Assembly (NCBI GenBank): GCA_905182615.1
Contig: CAJJCG010000026.1
Coordinates: 1-50,858 of the forward strand
Direction: 5' to 3'
DNA length: 50,858 nucleotides
DNA from: Alphaproteobacteria bacterium UBA2964
Lineage (GTDB): Bacteria; Pseudomonadota; Alphaproteobacteria; MPNO01; UBA2964
Part shown: one piece after another, positions 42,852-50,858 of the stretch
How the letters are laid out: each line of letters starts with the position of its first letter
Position numbering within the stretch: the stretch's first letter is position 1
Made by a program: the position numbers and the translations under genes
Notes under the pieces: generated by a model
What the model saw: the letters and a program-made list of their open reading frames with translations, nothing else
What the model was told of the DNA's origin: nothing
The model's database searches: none

Positions 42852-43721
42852 ATGGCGCAGCGTGTTCGCAAAGCGGTGTTTCCGGTCGGCGGCATGGGGA
42901 CCAGATTTCTGCCGGCCACAAAGGCGATGCCGAAGGAAATGTTGCCGGTGGTCGACAAGCCGCTGATCCAATATGCGGTTGAGGAAGCGCAAGCGGCCGG
43001 GATTGAAGAGTTTATTTTTGTGACCGGTCGCGGCAAGACGGCGATCGAAGATCACTTCGATCATAATATTGAGCTCGAAAACATCCTCAAGGAAAGAGGA
43101 AAGACGGCGGAGGTCAAGCTGGTTAGTGGCCCGATGCTCCAACCTGGACAAGTAGCCTATACGCGCCAGCAGGAGCCTTTAGGCCTTGGGCATGCTGTGT
43201 GGTGCGCCCGCGAATTGGTCGGCAACGAACCTTTCGCAGTTCTCTTGGCGGATGACCTTGTGATGGCTGAGACACCGTGCCTCAAACAGATGGTTGATTC
43301 GTTCGAGAAGACCAGTGGCAATATCGTGGCTGTGGTCGATGTACCGAAGGAGCACACCAACCGTTATGGCATCGTCGATACCGGCGCTGAAAATGGATCG
43401 CTTGTGGAGGTCAACGGTTTGGTTGAGAAACCAGACCCCAAGGATGCACCCTCTACGTTGTCTGTAATTGGTCGATATGTGTTGCTGCCGGAAGTCTTCG
43501 AGCATTTAGCGCAGAAGGAAAAGGGCGCTAGTGGTGAAATTCAACTAACGGATTCGATGGCTAAGATGATCGGCACATCGCCCTTCCATGGCCTAAGGTT
43601 TGAAGGCCGCCGCTTCGACTGTGGCGATAAGGCTGGTTTCTTCGAGGCCAATTTGGCATTTGCCCTTGCTCGTGATGATTTGCGCGACGAAGTGTCTGCC
43701 CTGATCAAAAAATATGTGTGA
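42852..43721 (+). CDS. galU: UTP-glucose-1-phosphate uridylyltransferase
   Basis: 289 residues with the GalU signature GGMGTRFLPATKAMPKEMLP at 13-32 and the later blocks EQAxxAGI-like (VEEAQAAGIEEFIFVTGRGK), LADDLV, and GRRFDCGDKAGFFEANL near the end. It makes UDP-glucose from UTP and glucose-1-phosphate for envelope polysaccharides. UDP-glucose dehydrogenase and a phosphohexomutase follow, so the three genes form a sugar-nucleotide supply line: mutase, GalU, then dehydrogenase. Confidence 0.96.
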   Translation: MAQRVRKAVFPVGGMGTRFLPATKAMPKEMLPVVDKPLIQYAVEEAQAAGIEEFIFVTGRGKTAIEDHFDHNIELENILKERGKTAEVKLVSGPMLQPGQVAYTRQQEPLGLGHAVWCARELVGNEPFAVLLADDLVMAETPCLKQMVDSFEKTSGNIVAVVDVPKEHTNRYGIVDTGAENGSLVEVNGLVEKPDPKDAPSTLSVIGRYVLLPEVFEHLAQKEKGASGEIQLTDSMAKMIGTSPFHGLRFEGRRFDCGDKAGFFEANLAFALARDDLRDEVSALIKKYV

Positions 43722-43772
43722 TAAATTGGCCGCAATGAATATAGCTTGTGGTCCTTTCCAGGATAAAAGAGT

Positions 43773-45092
43773 ATGAAAATTGCGATGATCGGTACCGGCT
43801 ATGTCGGGCTTGTTTCCGGTGCGTGTTTCTCCGAATTTGGCGTTGAAGTCGTCTGTGTTGATAAGGACGAAGAAAAGATCAATAAGCTGAAGGCGGGTGA
43901 ATGCCCGATCTATGAGCCTGGTCTTGAAAACCTTGTCGCGAACAATGTCGCCTCTAAAAAACTTTCCTTCACAACAGACCTAACCACGGGCGTCAAAGGC
44001 GCGGATGCCGTGTTTATTGCCGTTGGAACGCCGAGCCGTCGTGGCGGTGGGCATGCCGACTTATCCTATGTTTTTGGCGCAGCGAAGGAAGTCGCTGAGG
44101 CGATGGATGGTTATACTGTCATCGTCACAAAATCGACGGTTCCCGTAGGTACAGGGCGGGAAGTAAAGCGGATTGTGGCAGAAGCCCGTCCCGACGCAGA
44201 GTTCGACGTTGCTTCAAACCCTGAGTTTCTCCGTGAAGGTGCTGCGATCAGCGATTTCATGAGACCTGATCGCGTTGTGATTGGGACAGAGACAAAACGG
44301 GCTGCCGACGTTTTGAGTGAACTTTACCGGCCTCTCTATCTCCTTGAAACACCAATCGTCCAAACCACGTTGGAGACTGCAGAGCTAACCAAGTACGCGG
44401 CGAATACCTTCCTGGCGACCAAGATCACCTTTATCAACGAATTCGCGGATCTCTGCGAGAAGGTTGGCGCCAATGTTCAGGACGTCGCCCGGGGAATTGG
44501 TCTCGATGGTCGCATCGGTAATAAGTTTTTACATGCAGGTCCCGGCTATGGCGGGTCGTGTTTTCCCAAAGATACTCTGGCGCTCGTCCAGACCGCCAAA
44601 GATGCGGGCGCTCCAATCCGGATCGTCGAGACTGTTGTCGATATAAACGAGAAACGTAAAACGCAGATAGCGGGGAAAGTTGTCGCGGCTTGTGGTGGGT
44701 CAGTTGCGGATAAGACAATCGCTGTTCTCGGGCTGACGTTTAAACCTGATACGGATGATATGCGGGACAGTCCGAGCCTTGTTATTGTCCCTGAGCTCCA
44801 GAAAGCAGGAGCGAAGATTCAGGCCTTTGACCCTCAGGGGATGAAGGAAGCAGCTCATCTTTTTGATGATGTTGTTTTTTGCGAGGGACCGTACGAGACT
44901 ATGCAGGGTGCCGACGTTCTGGTGATTGTTACGGAATGGAACGCCTTTCGGGCACTCGATTTTACACGGGTTAAGAGCCTTTTAAAAACGCCGACGCTTG
45001 TTGATCTCCGGAACATTTATAATCTTGATGATATGAAGCGTGAGGGGTTTTCGTATTTCAGCGTTGGGCGTGAATCCCTCGCTGCAGAGTAA
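43773..45092 (+). CDS. UDP-glucose 6-dehydrogenase
   Basis: 439 residues. N-terminal NAD fold [18 protein letters not shown] (6-23), the VGTPS block, [17 protein letters not shown], and the catalytic Cys263 in [11 protein letters not shown]. It oxidises UDP-glucose to UDP-glucuronate with two NAD+. It lies 51 bases after galU and its stop overlaps the first base of the mutase gene start, giving tight coupling. The product feeds capsule, lipopolysaccharide or other acidic polysaccharides. Confidence 0.96.
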   Translation: MKIAMIGTGYVGLVSGACFSEFGVEVVCVDKDEEKINKLKAGECPIYEPGLENLVANNVASKKLSFTTDLTTGVKGADAVFIAVGTPSRRGGGHADLSYVFGAAKEVAEAMDGYTVIVTKSTVPVGTGREVKRIVAEARPDAEFDVASNPEFLREGAAISDFMRPDRVVIGTETKRAADVLSELYRPLYLLETPIVQTTLETAELTKYAANTFLATKITFINEFADLCEKVGANVQDVARGIGLDGRIGNKFLHAGPGYGGSCFPKDTLALVQTAKDAGAPIRIVETVVDINEKRKTQIAGKVVAACGGSVADKTIAVLGLTFKPDTDDMRDSPSLVIVPELQKAGAKIQAFDPQGMKEAAHLFDDVVFCEGPYETMQGADVLVIVTEWNAFRALDFTRVKSLLKTPTLVDLRNIYNLDDMKREGFSYFSVGRESLAAE

Positions 45093-46477
45093 TGGATATG
45101 AGTGGATATCAGCTCGATTCAACAATTCTGCGCGAATACGATATTCGTGGTGTCATTGATGAAACGCTCACGATTGACGGAGCATACGCGATTGGGCGGG
45201 CATTTGGCACAATGGTTGCCGAAAATGGCGGACGAACCGTCTGTGTTGGATATGATGGGCGTCTCAGCTCGCCTGATCTTGAAAAGGCAGTCGTTGATGG
45301 GCTGATGGCCTGTGGTCTATCGGTTATCCGTATCGGCCTTGGGCCGACCCCGATGCTTTATTTTGCGGTGAATACTGTCCCGGCAGATGCAGGGATTATG
45401 ATTTCAGGCTCGCATAACCCGCCTGAATATAATGGCTTTAAAATGATGCTCGGCAAGGCGCCTTTCTATGGAGAGGATATTCTACGCCTGGGAGAAATCG
45501 CGGCGGCTGGTGAGTATGCTGAGGGAACCGGCGAGAGTTCTGAACACCTTGTGCATGACAAATATGTAGCGCGGCTTGCGGTTGATTATGACGGTAAACG
45601 GCCTCTAAAAATTGCGTGGGATGCAGGCAACGGCTCTGCTGGTGATGCCATGCGCGATCTTTGCGCAATGTTACCCGGCACGCACATTCTTCTTAACGAG
45701 AAAATCGACGGTACCTTTCCAGCACACCATCCTGATCCGACTGTGCCTGAATGTCTCGAGCAGCTTCAAGAAGCCGTTCGATCCGAAAACTGTGATTTTG
45801 GTCTGGCGTTTGATGGCGATGGTGATCGGATCGGGGCTGTCGATGGTCAGGGCCGAATCCTGTGGGGAGATCAAATTATGATCTTACTCGCATCCGATGT
45901 CCTTAGGGAGATTCCTGGCGCCACTATTATCGCTGATGTTAAGGCCAGCCAAACCTTGTTTGACGAGGTAGCCCGGATGGGCGGTGAACCGTTGATGTGG
46001 CGAACCGGTCATTCACTCATCAAGGCAAAAATGGCGGAAACCAAAGCGCCATTGGCCGGAGAGATGAGCGGTCATATCTTTTTTGCCGATAAATATTATG
46101 GCTACGATGATGGGTTATACGCAGCCGTTCGGTTGTTAAATCACGTTGCAAACCAGAGCCGGTCTCTGGCTGGTATTCGGGATAGCTTGCCGCAACCGGT
46201 AAACACGCCGGAACTGAGGTTCCCCTGTGGTGAAACTCGTAAGTTTGAGGTTGTTGACGAAGTCTTGGAACGGATGCGTGCGAGAGGCGCAAATCTTAGT
46301 GACGTTGATGGTCTTCGGGTTAAGACAGATGACGGCTGGTGGTTGCTCCGGGCTTCAAACACCCAAGATGTTCTGGTTGCACGATGCGAAGCCAATGACG
46401 ACGGAGGTCTTGATCGCTTGCGTAACGCTCTAGTGGCCGAGCTGACTGAAAGCGGTGTTCAGCCACCTGATTTTTAA
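45092..46477 (+). CDS. Phosphomannomutase/phosphoglucomutase
   Basis: 461 residues of the alpha-D-phosphohexomutase family. Active-site serine Ser107 in SGSHNP, magnesium loop DGDGDR (241-246), sugar-binding GEMSGH, and the C-terminal phosphate-binding RASNTQ. The family, including Pseudomonas AlgC, converts glucose-1-P and glucose-6-P or the mannose equivalents. A second ATG at 45098 is possible. It completes the galU-ugd-mutase set and converges on the carboxypeptidase with three bases between. Confidence 0.94.
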   Translation: MDMSGYQLDSTILREYDIRGVIDETLTIDGAYAIGRAFGTMVAENGGRTVCVGYDGRLSSPDLEKAVVDGLMACGLSVIRIGLGPTPMLYFAVNTVPADAGIMISGSHNPPEYNGFKMMLGKAPFYGEDILRLGEIAAAGEYAEGTGESSEHLVHDKYVARLAVDYDGKRPLKIAWDAGNGSAGDAMRDLCAMLPGTHILLNEKIDGTFPAHHPDPTVPECLEQLQEAVRSENCDFGLAFDGDGDRIGAVDGQGRILWGDQIMILLASDVLREIPGATIIADVKASQTLFDEVARMGGEPLMWRTGHSLIKAKMAETKAPLAGEMSGHIFFADKYYGYDDGLYAAVRLLNHVANQSRSLAGIRDSLPQPVNTPELRFPCGETRKFEVVDEVLERMRARGANLSDVDGLRVKTDDGWWLLRASNTQDVLVARCEANDDGGLDRLRNALVAELTESGVQPPDF

Positions 46478-46480
46478 AGC

Positions 46481-47692
46481 TTAGCGATCGCCTTGTGAAA
46501 CGGGGTTCTCTTCTCGGATGACAAGACAGGTGATATTTCGCCGTTTGAGGACCCTGCAGGCTTCACGGGCGTTCGCTTCGACTAAACCGACTAGTCGTGC
46601 CCGATAAATTCTTTTGCCTCTTGCTGCGCTAGATTTAACCGAGATACGACTGCGTTTAAGGTCTGGCGCAATTCGGGATGCTCTGAGGGCTGCCAGGTGT
46701 GCCGGCGTAAATCTATCAAAGGCTCCAACTTGGACACTCCAATGGCGCGGTAGCTTTTTCTTGGCCTTTTTACGTTTCTTGGCGGCTTTGCGCTTTGTTA
46801 TCTGGGCTGGTGATAGACCCGCAAAGGTGACTGGCAATCCGCCATTTTTTCTTGCGATATAGCGTGTGCGGTCGGATTTATCCATTTCGTCAAGCATTTT
46901 GAACACCCGTTTAAACAGGGTGATCGCATGCCGGTCGCGTTTGTTGCCTGACTTGCCTCCAAACACTGCCCCAACAAGACGTCGTCTTTTATATTTAACG
47001 GATACCGCGATATTATATCCAGAATCGCGGATGTAACCGGTTTTGATTCCATCGGTCCCTGGCAAACGCTTTAGAAGTTTGTTGTGATTTCTGTGTGTAC
47101 GTCCCCGGTAACGAAATTCAGTGGTCGTGAAGTATTTAAAGCGTTTGGGGAAATCCCGACGCAAAGCAATGGATAGTCTAGCCATATCGCGCGCTGTGGT
47201 TACTTGTTTTTTGTTTGGTAACCCTGAGGCGTTCTTAAAAGTTGTCCGGGACATACCAAGCTTCCGGGCACGATGGGTCATCATGCGGGCAAATTTTTCT
47301 TCTGTGCCGCCAAGCCCTTCAGCGATCACCGTGGCGACATCATTTGCGGATTTTGTTACGAGTGCCTTGATGCCTTGTTGGACGGAAATCGTGCTGCCAC
47401 GTTTAACATAAATTTTGGACTTTGGGCGCCTAGCTGCACGTCTGGAAACTTTAAGGCGAGTACCCAACTTTATTTTGCCGGCTTTTAACTTCTCAAAGAC
47501 TAAATAGAGGGTCATCATTTTTGTCAGTGAAGCAGGATATACCCGCCAATCCGGATTAACTGCGTGTAGCACAGCACCGCTATTTTCATCAACAATGATA
47601 GAGGTGTAGCGCGCTGCCGAAGCCGGCGTAAGCTGGGTAAATACAGCGATGATCAGGATGGCGATCAGTCGGAGGCGCACATGGTCCGCCAT
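46481..47692 (-). CDS. D-alanyl-D-alanine carboxypeptidase with SPOR domain
   Basis: 403 residues. Signal peptide of about 27 residues ending ASA, then the penicillin-binding S11 domain: SLTK at 55-58, SAN at 115-117 and KTG at 217-219. A basic linker (KRKAAKKRKKAKKKLPRHW) leads to a C-terminal SPOR domain of about 75 residues starting WSVQVGAF. The enzyme trims pentapeptides in the periplasm, and the SPOR domain directs proteins to septal glycan lacking stem peptides, so it probably acts at division sites. A CtrA-type site lies upstream, which would suit cell-cycle control. Confidence 0.93.
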   Translation of the reverse strand: MADHVRLRLIAILIIAVFTQLTPASAARYTSIIVDENSGAVLHAVNPDWRVYPASLTKMMTLYLVFEKLKAGKIKLGTRLKVSRRAARRPKSKIYVKRGSTISVQQGIKALVTKSANDVATVIAEGLGGTEEKFARMMTHRARKLGMSRTTFKNASGLPNKKQVTTARDMARLSIALRRDFPKRFKYFTTTEFRYRGRTHRNHNKLLKRLPGTDGIKTGYIRDSGYNIAVSVKYKRRRLVGAVFGGKSGNKRDRHAITLFKRVFKMLDEMDKSDRTRYIARKNGGLPVTFAGLSPAQITKRKAAKKRKKAKKKLPRHWSVQVGAFDRFTPAHLAALRASRIAPDLKRSRISVKSSAARGKRIYRARLVGLVEANAREACRVLKRRNITCLVIREENPVSQGDR

Positions 47693-48033
47693 ATTCGATA
47701 GTTTGCTTTCTGCGTCATATCGAAAGTTATTTGCCTGTTTGTCCCGAAGCTATTGAATTTAAAGAGATTCTAATTGAAAGTCGCTCAGAAGTCCATTTTG
47801 GTCTTGAAAATTTAAGGTTCAATTAACTCTCGTTAACTGATTGTAATTTAGAATTGTTTGAAATCGCTATTGAAATTATGACTTTAGTAGGACGAATCAT
47901 AGGTTATAGATTTTCGGGAATTACCCGGATTGGGGGCAGTTTGTTCTTTCAAGGTGGGTACCCTATCTAATAACATACCTACTCCCTTAGCATTTACGCA
48001 TTAAGTCACAGATTAGAGCATTTTCGAAATACG
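47693..48033. other. 341-base divergent intergenic region between dac and clpS
   Basis: AT-rich gap holding promoters for both directions. It contains TTAAGGTTCAATTAAC at 47812-47827 (CtrA-type box), a neighbouring TTAA-N6-TTAAC at 47823-47837, and ACCCTATCT at 47960-47968, which also occurs before the VWA gene. TTGTTC at 47941 lies 17 bases before TATCTA and could be an ordinary promoter for clpS. No gene is seen. Confidence 0.55.
47812..47827 (+). promoter_or_regulatory. CtrA-type binding box TTAA-N7-TTAAC
   Basis: The sequence reads TTAA, GGTTCAA, TTAAC, a full match to the CtrA consensus known from Caulobacter. A second, overlapping copy with a six-base spacer follows to 47837. It is 120 bases upstream of the carboxypeptidase start and 207 bases before clpS. 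AT-rich sequence can give such a match by chance. Confidence 0.45.
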
Positions 48034-48372
48034 ATGAGCGATAAAGAAACAGACCGGCCGCCTGGCGGAGACGACGACACGAATGTCGGCGTTGTCGTCA
48101 GGAGTAAGCCTAAAACCAAAAAACCGTCGATGTACAAAGTAGTCATGTTAAATGACGATTACACGCCGATGGAGTTTGTCGTTTTGATACTCGAACGTTT
48201 CTTTAGCAAGAGCCACGAAGAAGCCCTAAATATCATGCTTCATGTACATCAGAAGGGTGTCGGTATTTGTGGTGTCTTTACGTATGAGGTCGCAGAGACC
48301 AAAGTAACCCAAGTGATGGACCTGGCGCAGCAGCACCAGCATCCTTTGCAATGCACACTCGAGAAGGAGTAA
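48034..48372 (+). CDS. clpS: ATP-dependent Clp protease adaptor ClpS
   Basis: 112 residues. After a polar flexible N-terminus of about 35 residues, the adaptor core has [17 protein letters not shown] with the N-degron pocket residues, [17 protein letters not shown], and the end [23 protein letters not shown]. ClpS carries proteins with N-end-rule residues to ClpA. clpA begins three bases after its stop; the ribosome site for clpA (GAGAAGGAG) lies in the clpS end. Confidence 0.96.
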   Translation: MSDKETDRPPGGDDDTNVGVVVRSKPKTKKPSMYKVVMLNDDYTPMEFVVLILERFFSKSHEEALNIMLHVHQKGVGICGVFTYEVAETKVTQVMDLAQQHQHPLQCTLEKE

Positions 48373-48375
48373 CGC

Positions 48376-50730
48376 ATGTTGTCGCGGAATCTCGAACGTA
48401 GTCTTCACCAGGCGTTGTCTTGTGCGCGTGAGCGTCACCACGAATATGCAACTCTTGAGCATTTGTTGTTTTCCTTGATCGAGGATCAGGACGCCGTCGC
48501 AGTACTGCGCGCTTGTGGAGTGGATATTGAAAAGCTCAAGGAAGACCTCGTTGATTATCTTGACAACGAGCTGGGAAATTTAGTTGTTAACCGTGACGAG
48601 GACCCGAAACCGACCGCGAGTTTCCAGCGTGTCGTCCAGCGTGCTGCGATCCATGTACAGACAGCTGGCCGTCAGGAAGTTACCGGCGCTAATGTTTTGG
48701 TCGCGATGTTCTCGGAACGTGAATCCCATGCGGTTTACTACCTCCAGGAACAGGAGGTGTCGCGCTTCGATGCCGTTAATTACATCTCACACGGCATCGC
48801 AAAAGTGCCTGGCCGTTCAGAGCCGAGACCGGTTGAAGGTACGGATGGCGATGACGGTGATGAAACTGACATCAAGGAAGGCCATGAGGCACTCGATGCT
48901 TACTGTGTTGATCTGAATAAGAAGGCCGGTGAGGGCAAGATTGATCCTTTAATTGGCCGTGCTGCCGAAATAGAACGCACCATTCAGGTTCTGTGCCGCC
49001 GTCGAAAGAACAACCCGCTTTATGTCGGCGATGCCGGTGTTGGCAAGACAGCGTTGGCGGAAGGACTTGCGAAGCGCATTGTCGATGGCGACGTGCCTGA
49101 GGTTCTCGCCGATGCAACGATTTTTTCTCTCGACATGGGCGCGCTATTGGCGGGAACCCGTTACCGCGGTGATTTTGAAGAACGTCTCAAGGCTGTTGTC
49201 ACTGAACTGGAGGCTTGTGAAGGCGCCATCCTGTTTATTGATGAGATCCATACGGTGATTGGTGCAGGGGCGACCAGTGGTGGCTCGATGGATGCCTCGA
49301 ACCTTCTCAAACCGGCGCTACAAAGCGGAACGCTGAAGTGTATGGGATCGACGACCTATAAAGAATACCGGTCTTACTTTGAAAAAGACCGCGCATTGGT
49401 ACGCCGTTTCCAGAAGATTGATGTTATTGAGCCCTCAATCGAGGATGCCGTGAAAATTCTTCGTGGTTTGAAGCCTTATTACGAGAAACATCATCGTGTC
49501 CGTTATACGGCGGAAGCGATCCGCACAGCGGTTGAACTCGCTGCGCGCTATATCAATGATCGTAAACTTCCTGATAAGGCGATTGACGTTATCGACGAAG
49601 CGGGTGCTGCGCAGATGCTGTTGCCCGAAGGCAAGCGTCGCAAAATGATCACGGTTAAGGACGTCGAAGATGTCGTTGCCAAGATCGCGAGAATTCCGCC
49701 AAAGAGCGTGTCTCGGGATGATCAGGAAACGCTCAAGACATTGGACGATGATCTGAAGCGCGTTGTGTTTGGCCAGGATGATGCGATCTCCGCATTATCA
49801 TCGGCGATCAAACTCTCCCGGGCAGGACTTCGCGAACCTGAGAAGCCAATCGGCTCTTATTTGTTCTCGGGTCCGACCGGTGTCGGTAAAACGGAAGTCG
49901 CACGCCAGCTCGCCATTACGATGGGGATAGAGCTGATCCGGTTTGATATGTCGGAATATATGGAACGCCATACGATATCTCGTCTCATCGGTGCGCCGCC
50001 TGGCTATGTTGGATTTGATCAAGGCGGGTTGCTGACGGATGCGATTGATCAGCATCCCCATGCGGTTCTGCTGCTTGATGAAATCGAAAAGGCCCATCCG
50101 GATCTATTCAACATCCTGCTGCAGGTGATGGATCATGGGCGCTTGACCGATCACAACGGTAAGAACGTTGATTTCCGTAATGTCATTTTGATTATGACGA
50201 CAAATGCCGGAGCCTCCGATATGGCTAAGGAAGCTATCGGCATTGGCCGAACTAAGCGTGAAGGCGAGGATGAAGAGGCTATCAAGCGCATGTTTACGCC
50301 TGAATTCCGTAATCGTCTGGATTCGACTATTGGATTTGCCGGGCTGCCGCCTAAGGTCGTCTCGCTGGTCGTCGACAAGTTTGTTATGCAGCTCGAAGTT
50401 CAGCTCGAAGACCGTAATGTAAGGATTGAGCTCGATAAGGCTTCCCGCAAATGGCTGGTTGATAAGGGCTATGACGAGCATTTTGGCGCGCGTCCGCTTG
50501 GCCGACTGATTCAGGAGAGCATCAAGAAACCGCTAGCCGATGAGTTGCTGTTTGGCAAACTTGTGCGCGGTGGTGTGGTGAGTGTTTCGGTGAAAGATAA
50601 AGAGCTGGCATTTGATATCCGGCCTGAGGATCCAAAAAAGAAGCCAATCAAACCTAAAGCCAAGGGTAAAAGTAAGGATTCAGGGAAAGATAACGGCGAT
50701 GGCAAGAAGGCGCCGGAGCTCGTTGAATAG
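48376..50730 (+). CDS. clpA: ATP-dependent Clp protease ATP-binding subunit ClpA
   Basis: 784 residues. N-terminal domain 1-145 that receives ClpS, a first AAA+ ring with Walker A GDAGVGKT (218-225) and FIDEIH, a second ring with Walker A GPTGVGKT (499-506) and [11 protein letters not shown], and the IGI sequence in the loop that docks on ClpP (IGL in E. coli). It unfolds substrates and feeds ClpP. An unusual tail of about 35 residues rich in Lys, Pro and Gly follows the normal C-terminus ([17 protein letters not shown] and on). clpP is not in the window. Confidence 0.96.
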   Translation: MLSRNLERSLHQALSCARERHHEYATLEHLLFSLIEDQDAVAVLRACGVDIEKLKEDLVDYLDNELGNLVVNRDEDPKPTASFQRVVQRAAIHVQTAGRQEVTGANVLVAMFSERESHAVYYLQEQEVSRFDAVNYISHGIAKVPGRSEPRPVEGTDGDDGDETDIKEGHEALDAYCVDLNKKAGEGKIDPLIGRAAEIERTIQVLCRRRKNNPLYVGDAGVGKTALAEGLAKRIVDGDVPEVLADATIFSLDMGALLAGTRYRGDFEERLKAVVTELEACEGAILFIDEIHTVIGAGATSGGSMDASNLLKPALQSGTLKCMGSTTYKEYRSYFEKDRALVRRFQKIDVIEPSIEDAVKILRGLKPYYEKHHRVRYTAEAIRTAVELAARYINDRKLPDKAIDVIDEAGAAQMLLPEGKRRKMITVKDVEDVVAKIARIPPKSVSRDDQETLKTLDDDLKRVVFGQDDAISALSSAIKLSRAGLREPEKPIGSYLFSGPTGVGKTEVARQLAITMGIELIRFDMSEYMERHTISRLIGAPPGYVGFDQGGLLTDAIDQHPHAVLLLDEIEKAHPDLFNILLQVMDHGRLTDHNGKNVDFRNVILIMTTNAGASDMAKEAIGIGRTKREGEDEEAIKRMFTPEFRNRLDSTIGFAGLPPKVVSLVVDKFVMQLEVQLEDRNVRIELDKASRKWLVDKGYDEHFGARPLGRLIQESIKKPLADELLFGKLVRGGVVSVSVKDKELAFDIRPEDPKKKPIKPKAKGKSKDSGKDNGDGKKAPELVE

Positions 50731-50755
50731 GCCGGTTAGCGGCATCGCGTGAAAG

Positions 50756-50858
50756 TTAAACTTTGATATCTTTGCGATAGGGCGACCGTTCGTCTTCAAG
50801 CGCGTCCATTTCCCATTCGGTTTCTTTCTGTTCACTAACTAGGAATCTCGCGACGGCT
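50756..50858 (-). CDS. C-terminal end of an unidentified gene (cut by window edge)
   Basis: On the minus strand a frame enters at the window edge and ends with TAA at 50756-50758. The last 33 residues are readable and acidic-basic, with FLVSEQKETEWEMDALEDE and the ending RKDIKV. Codon use looks like that of real genes. It converges on clpA with 25 bases between the stops. I do not recognise the family. Confidence 0.55.
   Translation of the reverse strand, partial: AVARFLVSEQKETEWEMDALEDERSPYRKDIKV

Noticed and set aside
1-50858. CRISPR arrays, tRNA or rRNA genes, insertion sequences, phage genes
   Set aside because: No spaced direct repeats, no tRNA-like arm sequences, and no transposase, integrase or phage protein among the frames.

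Overview
The window looks like a chromosomal segment of an alphaproteobacterium with moderate GC content, possibly a marine or Rhodospirillales-like lineage. The basis is the style of several genes: a RecX C-terminus, a ClpS-ClpA pair, a galU-ugd-pgm run, a penicillin-binding carboxypeptidase with a SPOR domain, a membrane J-domain protein, a TAXI-type TRAP transporter, and a site matching the alphaproteobacterial CtrA box. I cannot name the species. I see no tRNA, rRNA, CRISPR array, insertion sequence or phage gene.

Layout. Positions 1-465 hold the end of recX. From about 0.5 to 40.8 kb lies an accessory, mainly catabolic region of short operons on both strands. It starts with an MFS exporter and a GlcG/HbpS protein, a MarR-EmrA-EmrB efflux operon with a CocE-type hydrolase, and a bicupin/carboxymuconolactone-decarboxylase-like pair. 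Next come a quinone reductase with a crotonase, a LysR regulator, a lone SbcD-like phosphoesterase and a TauD/TfdA oxygenase. An MmgE/PrpD protein diverges from a UbiD decarboxylase and a MetE-like methyltransferase. A dienelactone hydrolase diverges from a seven-gene run: TAXI receptor, fused TRAP permease, HyuA, HyuB, thioesterase, LOG-family protein and a small exported protein. The region ends with a second UbiD, a VOC protein, Rieske oxygenase alpha and beta subunits, a PQQ-type sugar dehydrogenase, a third UbiD, a crotonase with a lysine/alanine-rich tail, an aldehyde dehydrogenase, an MFS transporter, a double-VOC protein, a Gfo/Idh/MocA oxidoreductase and an FAD oxidoreductase.

From 41.3 kb to the end the content becomes core-like: a VWA protein and J-domain membrane protein pair, galU, UDP-glucose dehydrogenase and phosphomannomutase/phosphoglucomutase (sugar-nucleotide supply), a D-Ala-D-Ala carboxypeptidase, clpS-clpA, and the tail of one more gene.

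How it may work together (inference): the middle region reads as a toolbox for importing and breaking down carboxylated, probably aromatic or heterocyclic, organic compounds. Import would be by TRAP and MFS transporters, activation or ring attack by Rieske and 2-oxoglutarate oxygenases, decarboxylation by three UbiD enzymes, ring or lactone opening by VOC and dienelactone hydrolase enzymes, and finishing by crotonases, thioesterase and aldehyde dehydrogenase. No single complete known pathway can be read from it. No UbiX prenyl-FMN synthase and no Rieske electron-transfer partner is encoded here. The most unusual points are the three UbiD paralogs (two lacking the usual metal-binding histidine), the histone-H1-like tail on a crotonase, a structured 277-base intergenic region with a strong terminator and a possible 27-residue ORF, a CtrA-type site between dac and clpS, and a heat-shock-like promoter before the VWA/J-domain pair.
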